The notes beneath the pieces were generated by a model, which searched no databases, had not been told where the DNA came from, and saw only the letters and a program-made list of their open reading frames with translations. DNA of 64,000 nt. Source: Myxococcus stipitatus (GTDB lineage: Bacteria; Myxococcota; Myxococcia; Myxococcales; Myxococcaceae). The translations under genes and the position numbers were made by a program. Positions 43,501 through 52,401 of this stretch are shown in pieces; position 1 is the stretch's first letter, and each line of letters starts with the position of its first letter. The stretch covers positions 6,012,001 through 6,076,000 of the forward strand of contig NZ_CP147913.1 in assembly GCF_037414475.1 (NCBI RefSeq), in the 5' to 3' direction.

Positions 43501-43842
43501 ATGTTCGAGACGTTCGCGGCCCTGGCCGAGCCCAATCGCTTCCGAATCGTCGAGCTGTTGCGCTCCGGTCCCCGGCCGGTGAGCGACATCGGCGAGCGGC
43601 TGCAGCTCAATCAGCCTCAGGTGTCCAAGCACCTGAAGGTCCTGAAGGAGGCGGGGCTGGTGGACGTGCAGCCGCGAGCGCAGCAGCGGCTGTACGAGCT
43701 GAAGGCGCAGCCGCTGCGTGAGCTTCATGAGTGGTTGGAGCGCTACCGCCAGCTCTGGGATGCGCGCTTCGACGCAATGGACGAGCTCCTGGAGGAGCTC
43801 CAGCAGAAGGAGAAGGGACATGGCCGCAAACCGAAGCAGTGA
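43501..43842 (+). CDS. ArsR-family transcriptional repressor
   Basis: A 113-residue winged-helix protein; recognition helix QPQVSKHLKVLKEAGLV, wing QRLYELKAQPLRELHEW. No metal-binding Cys pair, so it senses something other than metal or works as a constitutive partner. It overlaps the SRPBCC gene by 23 bases (43820-43842); an ArsR gene followed by an SRPBCC gene is a recurrent pair. Start ATG 43501 leaves no leader. Confidence 0.9.
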   Translation: MFETFAALAEPNRFRIVELLRSGPRPVSDIGERLQLNQPQVSKHLKVLKEAGLVDVQPRAQQRLYELKAQPLRELHEWLERYRQLWDARFDAMDELLEELQQKEKGHGRKPKQ

Positions 43843-44323
43843 GTTCCCGTTGAACGACACCTCCATGGCGATGCCGTCGGAGCGCGAAATCGTGCTCACG
43901 CGCACCTTCCGCGCGCCGCCGCGCATCGTGTTCGAGGCGTGGACCCAGGCGGAGTTCGTCAAGCGCTGGTGGGCGCCGAAGTCCCGGGGCGTCGAGCTGG
44001 TGGAGTGCCGCGCGGATGTCCAGGTGGGAGGCACCTATCGCTACGTGCTGCGCGCGGAGGGCAACGAGTTTGGCTTCAACGGCAAGTATGTCGAAATCAA
44101 CCGGCACTCGCGGCTGGTCTATACACAAATCTTCGAGCCCTTCCCGGACTCATCGCTGCTCATCACCGTGACGTTCGAGGAGCACGAGGGCCAGACGCGC
44201 CTGCGCTCCCATGAGCTGTACCCGACGAAGGAAGCTCGCGATGCCACCATCGCCTCCGGAATGGAGAGCGGCATGCGCGAGACGATGAACCAGCTCGACG
44301 AGCTCGTCGCGACGCTGCGTTGA
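43820..44323 (+). CDS. SRPBCC (AHSA1/START-like) protein
   Basis: A 167-residue helix-grip protein with a deep hydrophobic cavity: RTFRAPPRIVFEAWTQ, VKRWWAPK, GGTYRYVLR and the C-terminal GMRETMNQLDELVA helix. It likely binds a hydrophobic ligand; what it binds is unknown. AAGGAG lies in the end of the ArsR coding sequence, so translation is coupled. The N-terminal ~15 residues are outside the fold, and a second start at the MAMPSERE methionine is possible. Confidence 0.87.
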   Translation: MAANRSSEFPLNDTSMAMPSEREIVLTRTFRAPPRIVFEAWTQAEFVKRWWAPKSRGVELVECRADVQVGGTYRYVLRAEGNEFGFNGKYVEINRHSRLVYTQIFEPFPDSSLLITVTFEEHEGQTRLRSHELYPTKEARDATIASGMESGMRETMNQLDELVATLR

Positions 44324-44361
44324 GCGAGCGTGTCCCGGGCCGCCCGCGAGGTGCCGGGGGC

Positions 44362-45414
44362 TCAGAGGGCCGGGTAGTCCACATACCCTTCCGCGCCCGG
44401 CGTGTAGAACGTCTGGGGTTGAGGCGACGCCAGCGGCGCGCCGCGCTTCATCCGTGAGACGAGGTCGGGGTTGGCGATGAAGGGCTTGCCGAAGGCCACC
44501 AGCTCGGCTCGCTTCGCGGCGAGCGCGTCTTGCGCGGTGTCGCGGATCATGTCTCCGTTGAGGATGACGGTGCCCTCGAAGGCGCGGCGCATGGCGGCCT
44601 CCGTCGCCGCGAAGTCCGGGTGGGGATTGGCCACCAGGTGCACATAGGCGATGCCTCGCAAGTCTTTGGCGAGGGCCTCGTATTGCGCGCTCACGCCGTC
44701 ATGCGCGGGCAAGTCATTGAACGTGCTGAACGGCGTGAGGCGGATGCCCACGCGGTGGGGACCAATGGCCTCGGCGATGGCCCGGGTCACCTCCACCACG
44801 AAGCGCGAGCGGTTCTCCGCGCCGCCGCCATAGGCGTCCTCGCGCCGGTTGGTGTGCGGGTGCAGGAACTGCTCGAGCAGGTAGCCATTGCCCGCGTGGA
44901 CCTCGACGCCATCGAAGCCCGCGGCGACGGCGTTCCTCGCGGCCTGGACGAACTCCGCCTGGGCCTGACGGAGGTCTGCCTCGCTCATGGCCTCCGGCTC
45001 GGGGAAGGGCTGCATGCCTTCCTGGTCCGTGTACATCGCGCCGCCGGAGCGCACGGCGCTGGGGGCGACGACCCGGGTACCCTTCGACATGTTGAGGACA
45101 TGGGCGATGCGGCCCACGTGCATGAGCTGCGCGAAGATGCGTCCGCCCGCCGCGTGGACGCTCGCGGTGATGGCCCGCCAGCCCTCGATTTGCGCCTGCG
45201 AGAAGATGCCCGGGGTGCGGGCATAGCCCAGCCCGTTGGGAGAGGGCGCGGTGCCCTCGGTGATGATGAGGCCGGCGGTGGCGCGCTGCGTGTAGTAGTC
45301 GCGCATCAGCGCGTTGGGGACGCCGCCGACAGCGCGGCTGCGAGTCATGGGGGCCATGACGACGCGGTTCGACAACTCGAGAGTGCCAAGACGGAAGGAA
45401 GAGAAGAGGTCCAT
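44362..45414 (-). CDS. Old Yellow Enzyme-family ene-reductase
   Basis: A 350-residue FMN barrel of the NemA/OYE type. VVMAPMTRSRA, substrate-binding H-x-x-N-x-Y in EVHAGNGYLLEQF, and HTNRREDAYGG are intact. It reduces activated C=C bonds of enals, enones, maleimides or nitro compounds with NAD(P)H. GAGGA is 7 bases upstream of ATG 45414. Divergent from the LysR gene at 45505, with 90 bases between, the usual arrangement for LysR control of an ene-reductase. Confidence 0.92.
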   Translation of the reverse strand: MDLFSSFRLGTLELSNRVVMAPMTRSRAVGGVPNALMRDYYTQRATAGLIITEGTAPSPNGLGYARTPGIFSQAQIEGWRAITASVHAAGGRIFAQLMHVGRIAHVLNMSKGTRVVAPSAVRSGGAMYTDQEGMQPFPEPEAMSEADLRQAQAEFVQAARNAVAAGFDGVEVHAGNGYLLEQFLHPHTNRREDAYGGGAENRSRFVVEVTRAIAEAIGPHRVGIRLTPFSTFNDLPAHDGVSAQYEALAKDLRGIAYVHLVANPHPDFAATEAAMRRAFEGTVILNGDMIRDTAQDALAAKRAELVAFGKPFIANPDLVSRMKRGAPLASPQPQTFYTPGAEGYVDYPAL

Positions 45415-45504
45415 GCGCGCTTTCCTCGCGGTGGGTGACGGGGGAAAGACTGCGCCTGGGGGCGTGAATAGCCAATGCTTTGATTCCGGAGGTACTGTCC
45501 GGTC

Positions 45505-46419
45505 ATGCGGACAATCCACCAGGCGGACCCCAACGCCGTCATCGCCTTCCTGGAGGTCGCCGAGCAGCGGAGCTTCCGAGGGGCCTCCCGGAAGCTGGGC
45601 ATCCCCAAGTCGACGTTGAGCCAGCGCGTGGCGATGCTCGAGGAGCACCTGGGCGTGAGCCTGTTCTCCCGGACCACGCGCAGCGTGACGCTCACGGACA
45701 TCGGCGCCAGCTACCAGCGCGAGGTCGCCCCCGCCATCGCGGCCCTGCGCGCGGCCGAGGCTCTGGTGGGAGACCTCCAGGCCCATCCCAGCGGACGGCT
45801 GCGGATGACGCTGCCCTTCGAGCTGGGGCAGCGCGCGATGGGGACCGTGCTGTCGACGTACATCGCCCGCTACCCGGACGTGAAGGTGGAGGCGGAGTTG
45901 ATGGACCGCCGCGCGAACCTCATCGAGGAGGGGTTCGACCTGGCGGTGCGTGTCGGTCCCTTGGATGACTCGAGGCTCATCGCGCGCCGGCTCGGAGGCG
46001 GCCATCGGCTGGGCGTCTACGCGAGCCCCGCCTATCTGCGCCGCGCGGGAGTCCCCAAGGAGCCCAAGGACCTGGTGCGGCACCGATGTCTGGCGATGAC
46101 GGGCTCCTCCTCACCGACGACCTGGACGTTTGGCGGCGCGCGGCGGGCCCGCGGCGTGAGCTTCGTCCCCAGCACGTCCGTCAACAGCATGGAGGTGCTG
46201 TTGGCGCTCGCCATCGCGGACGCGGGCCTCGCGCGCTTCCCGCCCCTCTACGCCGCCCCCGCCGTCGCGCAGGGCAAGCTCCGCGAGGTGCTCCACACCT
46301 ACGCCCCTCCGCCCCTCCACCTGTTCGCCGTCTACCCGGGGGCGCGCCATGTCTCGCCCGCCGTGCGCGCCATGGTGGAGTTGCTCGGCGAATACTTCAC
46401 CACCGTGTCCTGGGCGTGA
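45505..46419 (+). CDS. LysR-family transcriptional regulator
   Basis: A 304-residue protein with N-terminal helix-turn-helix ([24 protein letters not shown]), then a periplasmic-binding-like effector domain ([24 protein letters not shown]). This is the CrgA/DmlR-like subgroup. It faces the ene-reductase gene, its likely target. CCGGA-N7-TCCGG at 45486-45502 lies directly ahead of the start and includes the Shine-Dalgarno, so it could be an autoregulatory site. Confidence 0.88.
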   Translation: MRTIHQADPNAVIAFLEVAEQRSFRGASRKLGIPKSTLSQRVAMLEEHLGVSLFSRTTRSVTLTDIGASYQREVAPAIAALRAAEALVGDLQAHPSGRLRMTLPFELGQRAMGTVLSTYIARYPDVKVEAELMDRRANLIEEGFDLAVRVGPLDDSRLIARRLGGGHRLGVYASPAYLRRAGVPKEPKDLVRHRCLAMTGSSSPTTWTFGGARRARGVSFVPSTSVNSMEVLLALAIADAGLARFPPLYAAPAVAQGKLREVLHTYAPPPLHLFAVYPGARHVSPAVRAMVELLGEYFTTVSWA

Positions 46420-46529
46420 GCCATCCGCCCGCCCGGCCGCTCCCGTCAATCCAACCTGTTCCTGGCTTTGCCGTTCCCGAGCCACTATGACGGCGGTCCC
46501 CCACCGCAGCGCGAGGGGGCATCGTCGCC

Positions 46530-47909
46530 ATGAGTACATCCGCCATCCCCACGTCCAGTGCCGCCACTCCCGCCCACTCGGTTTCGCGCGTGTGGCGTGG
46601 GCGCGTGTTGCTCTTCGTCCTCTACTTCGCGGCGCTGGCGATGTTCCCCATCCCCTCGCCGTTCGACTCGAAGCTTCTGGTCCCCACCGCGTTGTCGATT
46701 CTGCGCGAGGGGAACATCGAACTGGACGAGTACTCGCAGACGTTCAGCTGGTTCCGCCATGGCGTCTTCGACCTCAATGGCCACGTCTACAACTACTTCC
46801 CCCTGGGGCCTTCGCTGGTCGCGCTGCCCATGGTGGTGGTGGTGGACGGCTTCGTGCGGACGGTGGAGCCGGTGCGCCATGTGCACCCGGGGCTGGCGCG
46901 CTTCTGTGAGCACTGGCGCCACATCTACGACGCCACGGGCCAGGTAGACCTGGGGGCGTGGGACCACCCTCAGCGCTACTTCGCCTCCGTGCTCATGGCG
47001 ATAGCGGGCGTCGTCATGTACGTGCTGGGCACCGCGGCGCGCCTGTCCCGTCCGCGCGCGCTCCTGCTGTCCACGCTCTTCGTCTTCGGCACGCCGCTGC
47101 TCTCCACCGCCAGCCGGGCGATGTGGCAACACGGGCCCTCGCTGCTGTGCCTCACCTTCGTGCTGCTCTGCCTGGTGCGCGCGAGGGAGAATCCGAGCGC
47201 CGCGGGCTGGGCGGGGCTGCCGCTGGCGCTCTCCTATGTGATGCGGCCCACCAACAGCATCTCCGTGCTGCTGTTGACGCTGTACGTGGTGTGGACGTAC
47301 CCGCGTCAGGCGTGGAAGTTCTTCGCGGGGGCGCTCGTGGTGGCGATTCCCTGGGTGACGGTGAACTACGTCCACTACGGCTCCGTGCTGGCGCCGTACT
47401 ACGAGCCCCAGCGTCTGGAGATTGAGGGGGCACGCATGGCCGAGGCCCTGGCCGGAAACCTCGTGTCTCCGGCGCGGGGGCTGCTCGTCTTCACCCCCGT
47501 GGTGTTGATGGGCCTCTGGGGCCTGGTGCTGGAGTGGCGCGCGCGGACCTTCACCCGGCTGCACGCCGTCCTCATCGCGGTGGTGCTGCTGCACTGGGTG
47601 ACGGTCTCCACCTTCCCGCATTGGTGGGCGGGGCACTCGTATGGTCCGCGCTTCTTCACGGACATGGTGCCCTACATGATGTTCTTCCTCCTGCCGGTGG
47701 TGCGGACGCTGAGCTGGCGAGGCCCCGAGGCCCGGCGCGCCATGACCGCCACCTTCGCGGTGCTGGCCGTGCTGAGCCTCGGGATTCACATCCACGGCGC
47801 CAGCTCCCGCTCCGTGTACGCGTGGAACCCGCTCCCCATCGACGTGGACCAGAAGCCCTCGCGGCTCTGGGATTGGAAGGACCCCCAGTTCCTGGGCCTC
47901 CGTCGCTGA
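46530..47909 (+). CDS. multi-pass membrane protein, GT-C-like
   Basis: A 459-residue protein with about 9-11 membrane helices. The first loop, FPIPSPFDSKLLVPTALSI followed by acidic NIELDEYSQ, recalls the acidic first external loop of GT-C glycosyltransferases, which use lipid-linked sugars. A long loop (~residues 95-150) with WDHPQRYF sits between helices. No exact family match from memory. The following gene lies on the opposite strand with stops only 2 bases apart. Confidence 0.7.
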   Translation: MSTSAIPTSSAATPAHSVSRVWRGRVLLFVLYFAALAMFPIPSPFDSKLLVPTALSILREGNIELDEYSQTFSWFRHGVFDLNGHVYNYFPLGPSLVALPMVVVVDGFVRTVEPVRHVHPGLARFCEHWRHIYDATGQVDLGAWDHPQRYFASVLMAIAGVVMYVLGTAARLSRPRALLLSTLFVFGTPLLSTASRAMWQHGPSLLCLTFVLLCLVRARENPSAAGWAGLPLALSYVMRPTNSISVLLLTLYVVWTYPRQAWKFFAGALVVAIPWVTVNYVHYGSVLAPYYEPQRLEIEGARMAEALAGNLVSPARGLLVFTPVVLMGLWGLVLEWRARTFTRLHAVLIAVVLLHWVTVSTFPHWWAGHSYGPRFFTDMVPYMMFFLLPVVRTLSWRGPEARRAMTATFAVLAVLSLGIHIHGASSRSVYAWNPLPIDVDQKPSRLWDWKDPQFLGLRR

Positions 47910-47911
47910 CG

Positions 47912-49513
47912 CTACGGTTGGACCCCGGGCGCGCCTTCGCGGCGGAAGAGCAGCGTCCCGGTGGTCCGGTCCACGCGCACGGCCCGCACCTTGCCGTGGG
48001 CGTCGCGCAGGAACTCGAGGGTCAGCCGGAAGAGCGCATCGCCCGGCGTCACGAAGCGCGTGGGCGTCAGCGCGTGGAGCTTCACGGTGGGGCCCGTGCC
48101 TGACCGGATGGTCACCGAGCCCTCCACGACGCCGAACTCGAGCGTGTCGGAGTCGAAGTGCGCGCTGAGGTTGCCGGCCAGTTCGCCCGGCGCCGACGTG
48201 TCCCAGCGGTAGGTGCCGGCGTAGTCCGACAGCGCGGTGACGGGCAGCGCCACGGTGCGCAGCACGGGATTGACGCCGCGCCCGAGCGCATCCGAGATGG
48301 CGTTGCGAATCTCCGTCGCGAGCTGGGTGCCCTGGGGCGCGTTGGTGAGGATGACGAGGCCGTCTCCGGTCTCCAGAGAGCCTTCCATCCAGGCGCGGTA
48401 GCTGTCGTTGGTGCCGCCGTGGTGGAAGACGCGGGACGGACCGTCGCCCGCGAGGCGCGGCCCGAGACCGAAGTGACTGGGAGACACCTCGGTCATCATC
48501 TGCACGGCGAGCGGGTGGGGCAGGTAGGGGTTCTTGCCCTGGTAGCTGGCAATCAACGTCTGGACGAAGGCGCCCAGGTCATTGGCGCTGGTCCACAGGC
48601 CGGAGGCGGCCTGCTCGGCGAAGCTCTCGTAGCCGCGGGGCAGGGCGGTGCGCTGGCCTTCCTTGTCGTGGGCCTTGGCGATGTTGCCCAGCTTCGCGGG
48701 CAAGGGATTGACGTAGGTGCTGCGGCGCATGCCGACGGGCTGGAACACCTCGGTGCGCGCGAGCGCCTCCAGCGGTTTGCGCTGGGTGTCCTCCAGCAGC
48801 AACTGCTCGACGGTGATGCCGCCGCCGGAGTATCGCATGCGTGTCCCGGGCTCGAACGCGATGCGGACAGGCTCGCTCTTGGCGGGCTTCACGCCGTCGA
48901 GAATCTGCACGAGGGTCGGCAGCTTCTCGTCCGGTTGATAGTCCTCGAAGCCCCACACCGACAGGCCCGAGGTGTGCGACATCAACATGCGCAGGGTGAG
49001 CGTGCTGCTCTTGAAGGCGGGCGCGGCGGGGACCTTCCACGAGGTCAGGTACGTGTTGACGTCCCGGTCCAGGTCGAGCTTGCCCTTGGCGACATGGCGC
49101 AGCGTGGTGGCGGCGGCGACGACCTTGCTGATGGAGCCGACGGAGAACAAGGTGTCCGCGTCCACGGCGTCCTTCGTCCCAGCCTCGCGCACGCCGAAGC
49201 CGGCGGCGTGGACGACCTTGCCGTCCTTGAGCACGGCGATGGCGACGCCTGGGACATGGTAGTGCTCCATGCGTTGCTTCAGCGACCAGCCCGGAAGCGG
49301 CTCACCCATCTTCAGCATGGAGGGGCGCAGGCCCTTCTCGAGCGCGGTCTTGATGGGGAGCGTCTCGTCAAGAGCAGCGGGCGCGGAGGCGAAGGCATTC
49401 CCCGCGAGCAGCATGGCGGCCCACAGGGGCGCGCGGCGCCATCGGCGTCCCGGATGCGGGATGATGGGACGGGTGGGGTGGCTCCGCTCGTGTGTCTGTT
49501 GCCCTGCGTCCAT
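47912..49513 (-). CDS. periplasmic beta-lactamase-family serine hydrolase
   Basis: A 533-residue protein with an N-terminal signal sequence ending near AFASAPA. Class C-like fold: nucleophile Ser in SVGSISKV (S-x-x-K), Tyr in MRYSGGG and FHHGGTNDS in place of the KTG strand. The C-terminal ~130 residues form a separate beta-rich domain. Such proteins are D-amino-peptidases, esterases or carboxypeptidases rather than true beta-lactamases. GAGGAG precedes ATG 49513. Confidence 0.87.
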   Translation of the reverse strand: MDAGQQTHERSHPTRPIIPHPGRRWRRAPLWAAMLLAGNAFASAPAALDETLPIKTALEKGLRPSMLKMGEPLPGWSLKQRMEHYHVPGVAIAVLKDGKVVHAAGFGVREAGTKDAVDADTLFSVGSISKVVAAATTLRHVAKGKLDLDRDVNTYLTSWKVPAAPAFKSSTLTLRMLMSHTSGLSVWGFEDYQPDEKLPTLVQILDGVKPAKSEPVRIAFEPGTRMRYSGGGITVEQLLLEDTQRKPLEALARTEVFQPVGMRRSTYVNPLPAKLGNIAKAHDKEGQRTALPRGYESFAEQAASGLWTSANDLGAFVQTLIASYQGKNPYLPHPLAVQMMTEVSPSHFGLGPRLAGDGPSRVFHHGGTNDSYRAWMEGSLETGDGLVILTNAPQGTQLATEIRNAISDALGRGVNPVLRTVALPVTALSDYAGTYRWDTSAPGELAGNLSAHFDSDTLEFGVVEGSVTIRSGTGPTVKLHALTPTRFVTPGDALFRLTLEFLRDAHGKVRAVRVDRTTGTLLFRREGAPGVQP

Positions 49514-49653
49514 GATGACTCCTCATCCCAGGTGAATCCGTGGCACCCGCTAACAGGGGGGCTTCGGTTCTATTCGTGGAGTCTTGGAGGGAAGAGGAGG
49601 TCGGAATCACCCCGATTTGTGTCCGGGCGGAGTGACACTTAAAGAGTGTCTCC

Positions 49654-50490
49654 ATGGGCAACAAGACGGACTCGGGGCGTGGTTCGGACCTGGAGCTGGA
49701 CTGGGGTTCTCGAGAGCCTCGTCCCCAGGAGGGGGCGCCGGATGCGGTGACACGTTCCGCGGAGACGGCGGTTCTGGAGCCGGTGCTCGCTGGGAAGGGG
49801 CCGCCCGGCGACCCGCGCTACATGAGCATGGAGCTGCGCTACTCGATGGCGGCGGTGCTGTCGTCGCCGATGCTGCGCATGCGCCAGTTCCGCGAGACGA
49901 TGGAAATCCTCGTGGGCTGGGAGGGGCGGAACCAATACAGCATCAGTGGCGAGGACGGCCGGAACTCGGTGTTCGTGGGCGAGACAGGGTCTGGCTGGAC
50001 GTCTCAGCTCCTGCGCAACTTCTGGCCATTCCACCGCCAACGCATGGAGTGCATGACGCCGACGGGCATGCTGGCCCTGGCGGTCGAGTTCCCCTGGTTC
50101 CTCTTCTTCGCCCGCGTGGAGGTGTTCTCGTGGGATGGCCGACCCATGGGAGAGGTCGTCCAGCGGTTGAGCTTTCCGGGCCGACGCTTCGACATCGTGT
50201 CGCCCACGGGGGTCGTCCTCGCGACCGTGAAAGGCCCACTCTTCAAGCCGTGGACCTTCCGTGTCTTCCAGCGCGACGAGGAGGTGGCTGTCATCCGCAA
50301 GCACTGGAGCGGTCTGGTCCAGGAGACCTTCTCCGACGCGGACAACTTCAGCGTGGAGTTCCAGCCGTCGTGCACCGATGGCCGGTTCCGGCAACTGGTC
50401 CTGGCCGCCGCGTTGCTCGTTGACCTGACCTACTTCGACAACCGGAGGCGTGGCGTCTCGCTCGGTTCCCTCTTCAAGTTCTTCGACTAG
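49654..50490 (+). CDS. phospholipid scramblase-like (LURP-one) protein
   Basis: A 278-residue protein with the 12-stranded beta-barrel pattern of scramblase/Tubby-like proteins at ~60-260: ARVEVFSWDGRPMGEV, then FKPWTFRVFQRDEEVAVI and the terminal DNFSVEF. A C-terminal hydrophobic helix (LVLAAALLVDLTYF) is present, as in eukaryotic scramblases. The N-terminal ~55 residues are disordered and Pro/Gly/Glu-rich. The family's original role is disputed; lipid binding is safer to assume than flipping. The last 4 bases overlap the convergent oxidoreductase. Confidence 0.8.
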   Translation: MGNKTDSGRGSDLELDWGSREPRPQEGAPDAVTRSAETAVLEPVLAGKGPPGDPRYMSMELRYSMAAVLSSPMLRMRQFRETMEILVGWEGRNQYSISGEDGRNSVFVGETGSGWTSQLLRNFWPFHRQRMECMTPTGMLALAVEFPWFLFFARVEVFSWDGRPMGEVVQRLSFPGRRFDIVSPTGVVLATVKGPLFKPWTFRVFQRDEEVAVIRKHWSGLVQETFSDADNFSVEFQPSCTDGRFRQLVLAAALLVDLTYFDNRRRGVSLGSLFKFFD

Positions 50491-51524
50491 GACGCGTCCC
50501 CGACACGCACCACGAGCTTGCCGAAGTTGCGCCCCTCGAGCAGGCCGATGAAGGCCGCTGGAGCGTTCTCCATGCCGTCGACCACGTCCTCGCGCAGCTT
50601 GACCTTCCCCGCGCCGAGCCATGCGCCCATGTCGCGCCGGAAGTCCTCGAAGCGCGTCGCGTAGTGGTCGAGGATGATGAAGCCCTCCAGGCGGATGCGC
50701 TTCTGGAGCACCGTGGTCAGCAGCCGCGGCAGCTGGTTCGGTCCGGGCGGAAGCGAGTCCGCGTTGTAGTTCGAGATGACCCCGCACACCGGTACTCGCG
50801 CGTGGTTGTTGAGCAGCGGCAGCACCGCGTCGAACACCTCGCCGCCGACGTTCTCGAAGTAGACGTCGATGCCGTTGGGGCACGCGGCGGCCAGCCGCTC
50901 GGCCAGGTTCGAGTCCCGGCGGTCGAGGCAGACATCGAAGCCCAGCTCCTCGACGGCGTAGCGGCACTTGTCCTGGCCCCCCGCGATGCCCACCACCCGC
51001 GCGCCACGCAGCTTCGCCAGCTGTCCGACGACCGCGCCCACCGCGCCTGTCGCCGCGGCCACGACCACGGTCTCCCCCGCCTTCGGCTGGCCCAAGTCGA
51101 GCAACCCCACGTACGCGGTGAACGCGGGCATCCCGAGCCCACCCAGCGCCCATGACGGACGCGCCATCTCACCGAGGGCGACCAGGTCCTTCCCGTCCGA
51201 CACGGCGTAGTCCTGCCAGCCCGCGTTGCTCAGCACCAGCTCGCCCGCGCGGAAGGACGGATGCTTGGACTCGACGACGCGGCTGACCGTTCCACCCACC
51301 ATCCGCTCGCCTGGCTTCACCGGCGGCGCATAGCCCGGGCCGACCTCGTCCATCATGTTGCGCATGTAGGGGTCGAGCGAGAGGTACACCGTGCGCAGCA
51401 GCACCTCTCCTTCGCGGGGCGTCGGGAGGGGGACTTCCTCGAAGCGGAAGTCCTGGAGGGTCGGCGCGCCCCGGGGATGGCGCGCGAGGACGACGCGACG
51501 GTTGACGGTCTTGCTTTGAGGCAT
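50487..51524 (-). CDS. zinc-independent NADP-dependent oxidoreductase (PTGR/CurA-like)
   Basis: A 345-residue medium-chain reductase lacking zinc ligands. NADPH fold AATGAVGAVVGQLAKLRG; GLGMPAFTAYVGLLDLG; and the C-terminal EGFIILDHYATRF typical of leukotriene-B4 dehydrogenase/prostaglandin-reductase/curcumin-reductase relatives. It reduces double bonds of enones. The TetR-family operator TAGACCGGTCGTCTA lies 46-60 bases upstream of ATG 51524, so it is probably induced by the electrophiles it removes. Confidence 0.88.
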   Translation of the reverse strand: MPQSKTVNRRVVLARHPRGAPTLQDFRFEEVPLPTPREGEVLLRTVYLSLDPYMRNMMDEVGPGYAPPVKPGERMVGGTVSRVVESKHPSFRAGELVLSNAGWQDYAVSDGKDLVALGEMARPSWALGGLGMPAFTAYVGLLDLGQPKAGETVVVAAATGAVGAVVGQLAKLRGARVVGIAGGQDKCRYAVEELGFDVCLDRRDSNLAERLAAACPNGIDVYFENVGGEVFDAVLPLLNNHARVPVCGVISNYNADSLPPGPNQLPRLLTTVLQKRIRLEGFIILDHYATRFEDFRRDMGAWLGAGKVKLREDVVDGMENAPAAFIGLLEGRNFGKLVVRVGDAS

Positions 51525-51569
51525 GGGGGTTCTCAGGGGTGAGGGGAAGGGGAGACGCCGGTGTATGAG

Positions 51570-51584
51570 TAGACCGGTCGTCTA
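51570..51584. promoter_or_regulatory. TetR-type operator, copy 1
   Basis: TAGAC-CGGTC-GTCTA: an inverted repeat with a 5-base centre, 46 bases upstream of the NADP-oxidoreductase start. Identical to the copy at 52247-52261. Confidence 0.75.
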
Positions 51585-51628
51585 TGAGACAGACATGCGA
51601 GGGCGACGACGTGGCGGCTGTTGGGGGC

Positions 51629-52225
51629 TCAGCCCGCCTGGCTCATTCCCAGCATCCGCCGTGTGTTGCTCATGGCGGTGTCGAGGGGGGCTCGGTCGCG
51701 GGTGATTTTCGCGAGCAGACTGGCGCCGAGCCAGCTCTGGTAGAGGGTGGCGGCGGCTGTCTGGGCATCCAGCGAGGTCTTCACCGAGCCATCGGACTTG
51801 CCCGCTTCGATGCCACGCGCAATCCGCGCGACGATGCTCTGGGTGCCGCGATCCAGGACCGCGCGCATGTTCTCGGACAGGTCGCAGACCTCGGCCCCTA
51901 GCTTGACGACGAGGCAGCGCTGCTGCACGTCGGCGTCTGTCTGGGATTCGAGCCAGTCGCGGAAGTAGGCGACGAGCCGCTGCGCGGACGTGCCTCGCTT
52001 CGAGAGCAGCTCGTCCATGCGCGCGAGGCAGTCGGTGAAGTAGGTCTCCAGCAGCGCCTCGCCGAAGGCCTCCTTGGAGCCGAAGTAATGGTAGAACGAG
52101 CCCTTGGGCACCTGCGCGGCCTCGAGCACCTCCGCCAGACCGACGGCGGAGAAGCCTTTTCGCACCAGCAGCGGGTGGGCCACTTCCAGGATGTGGCGGC
52201 GGACATCGACACCCGAGGGACTCAT
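51629..52225 (-). CDS. TetR-family repressor (NemR/AcuR-like)
   Basis: A 198-residue regulator: helix-turn-helix VGLAEVLEAAQVPKGSFYHYFGSK, then an all-helical ligand domain with Cys104 (QQRCLVVKLGAEV) and Cys114. A reactive Cys at this place senses electrophiles in NemR-like proteins; that is inference here. Its own start is 21 bases downstream of one operator copy and the oxidoreductase gene has the other, so it likely represses both. The pair encodes an electrophile-detoxification switch. Confidence 0.88.
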   Translation of the reverse strand: MSPSGVDVRRHILEVAHPLLVRKGFSAVGLAEVLEAAQVPKGSFYHYFGSKEAFGEALLETYFTDCLARMDELLSKRGTSAQRLVAYFRDWLESQTDADVQQRCLVVKLGAEVCDLSENMRAVLDRGTQSIVARIARGIEAGKSDGSVKTSLDAQTAAATLYQSWLGASLLAKITRDRAPLDTAMSNTRRMLGMSQAG

Positions 52226-52245
52226 GGCCGCTGACTTAACGGCGA

Positions 52246-52262
52246 CTAGACCGGTCGTCTAG
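52246..52262. promoter_or_regulatory. TetR-type operator, copy 2
   Basis: CTAGAC-CGGTC-GTCTAG, a perfect 6-bp inverted repeat with a 5-base centre, 21 bases upstream of the TetR gene. It is the extended form of the copy before the oxidoreductase gene. The 52263-52401 gap beyond holds nothing recognised. Confidence 0.8.
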
Positions 52263-52401
52263 CGAATCGACGGGGGTTGTTTCGGGACGCGGTGAAGTGA
52301 CCACCGGCGGCGCGTGGGCGCAACCGGTGGTCACCTCGTTCAGGGCGTGCGTGGCGCGGTTCCTGATTCAACCGGAAGCGCGCCAGCGCTCCATGTTGCT
52401 G

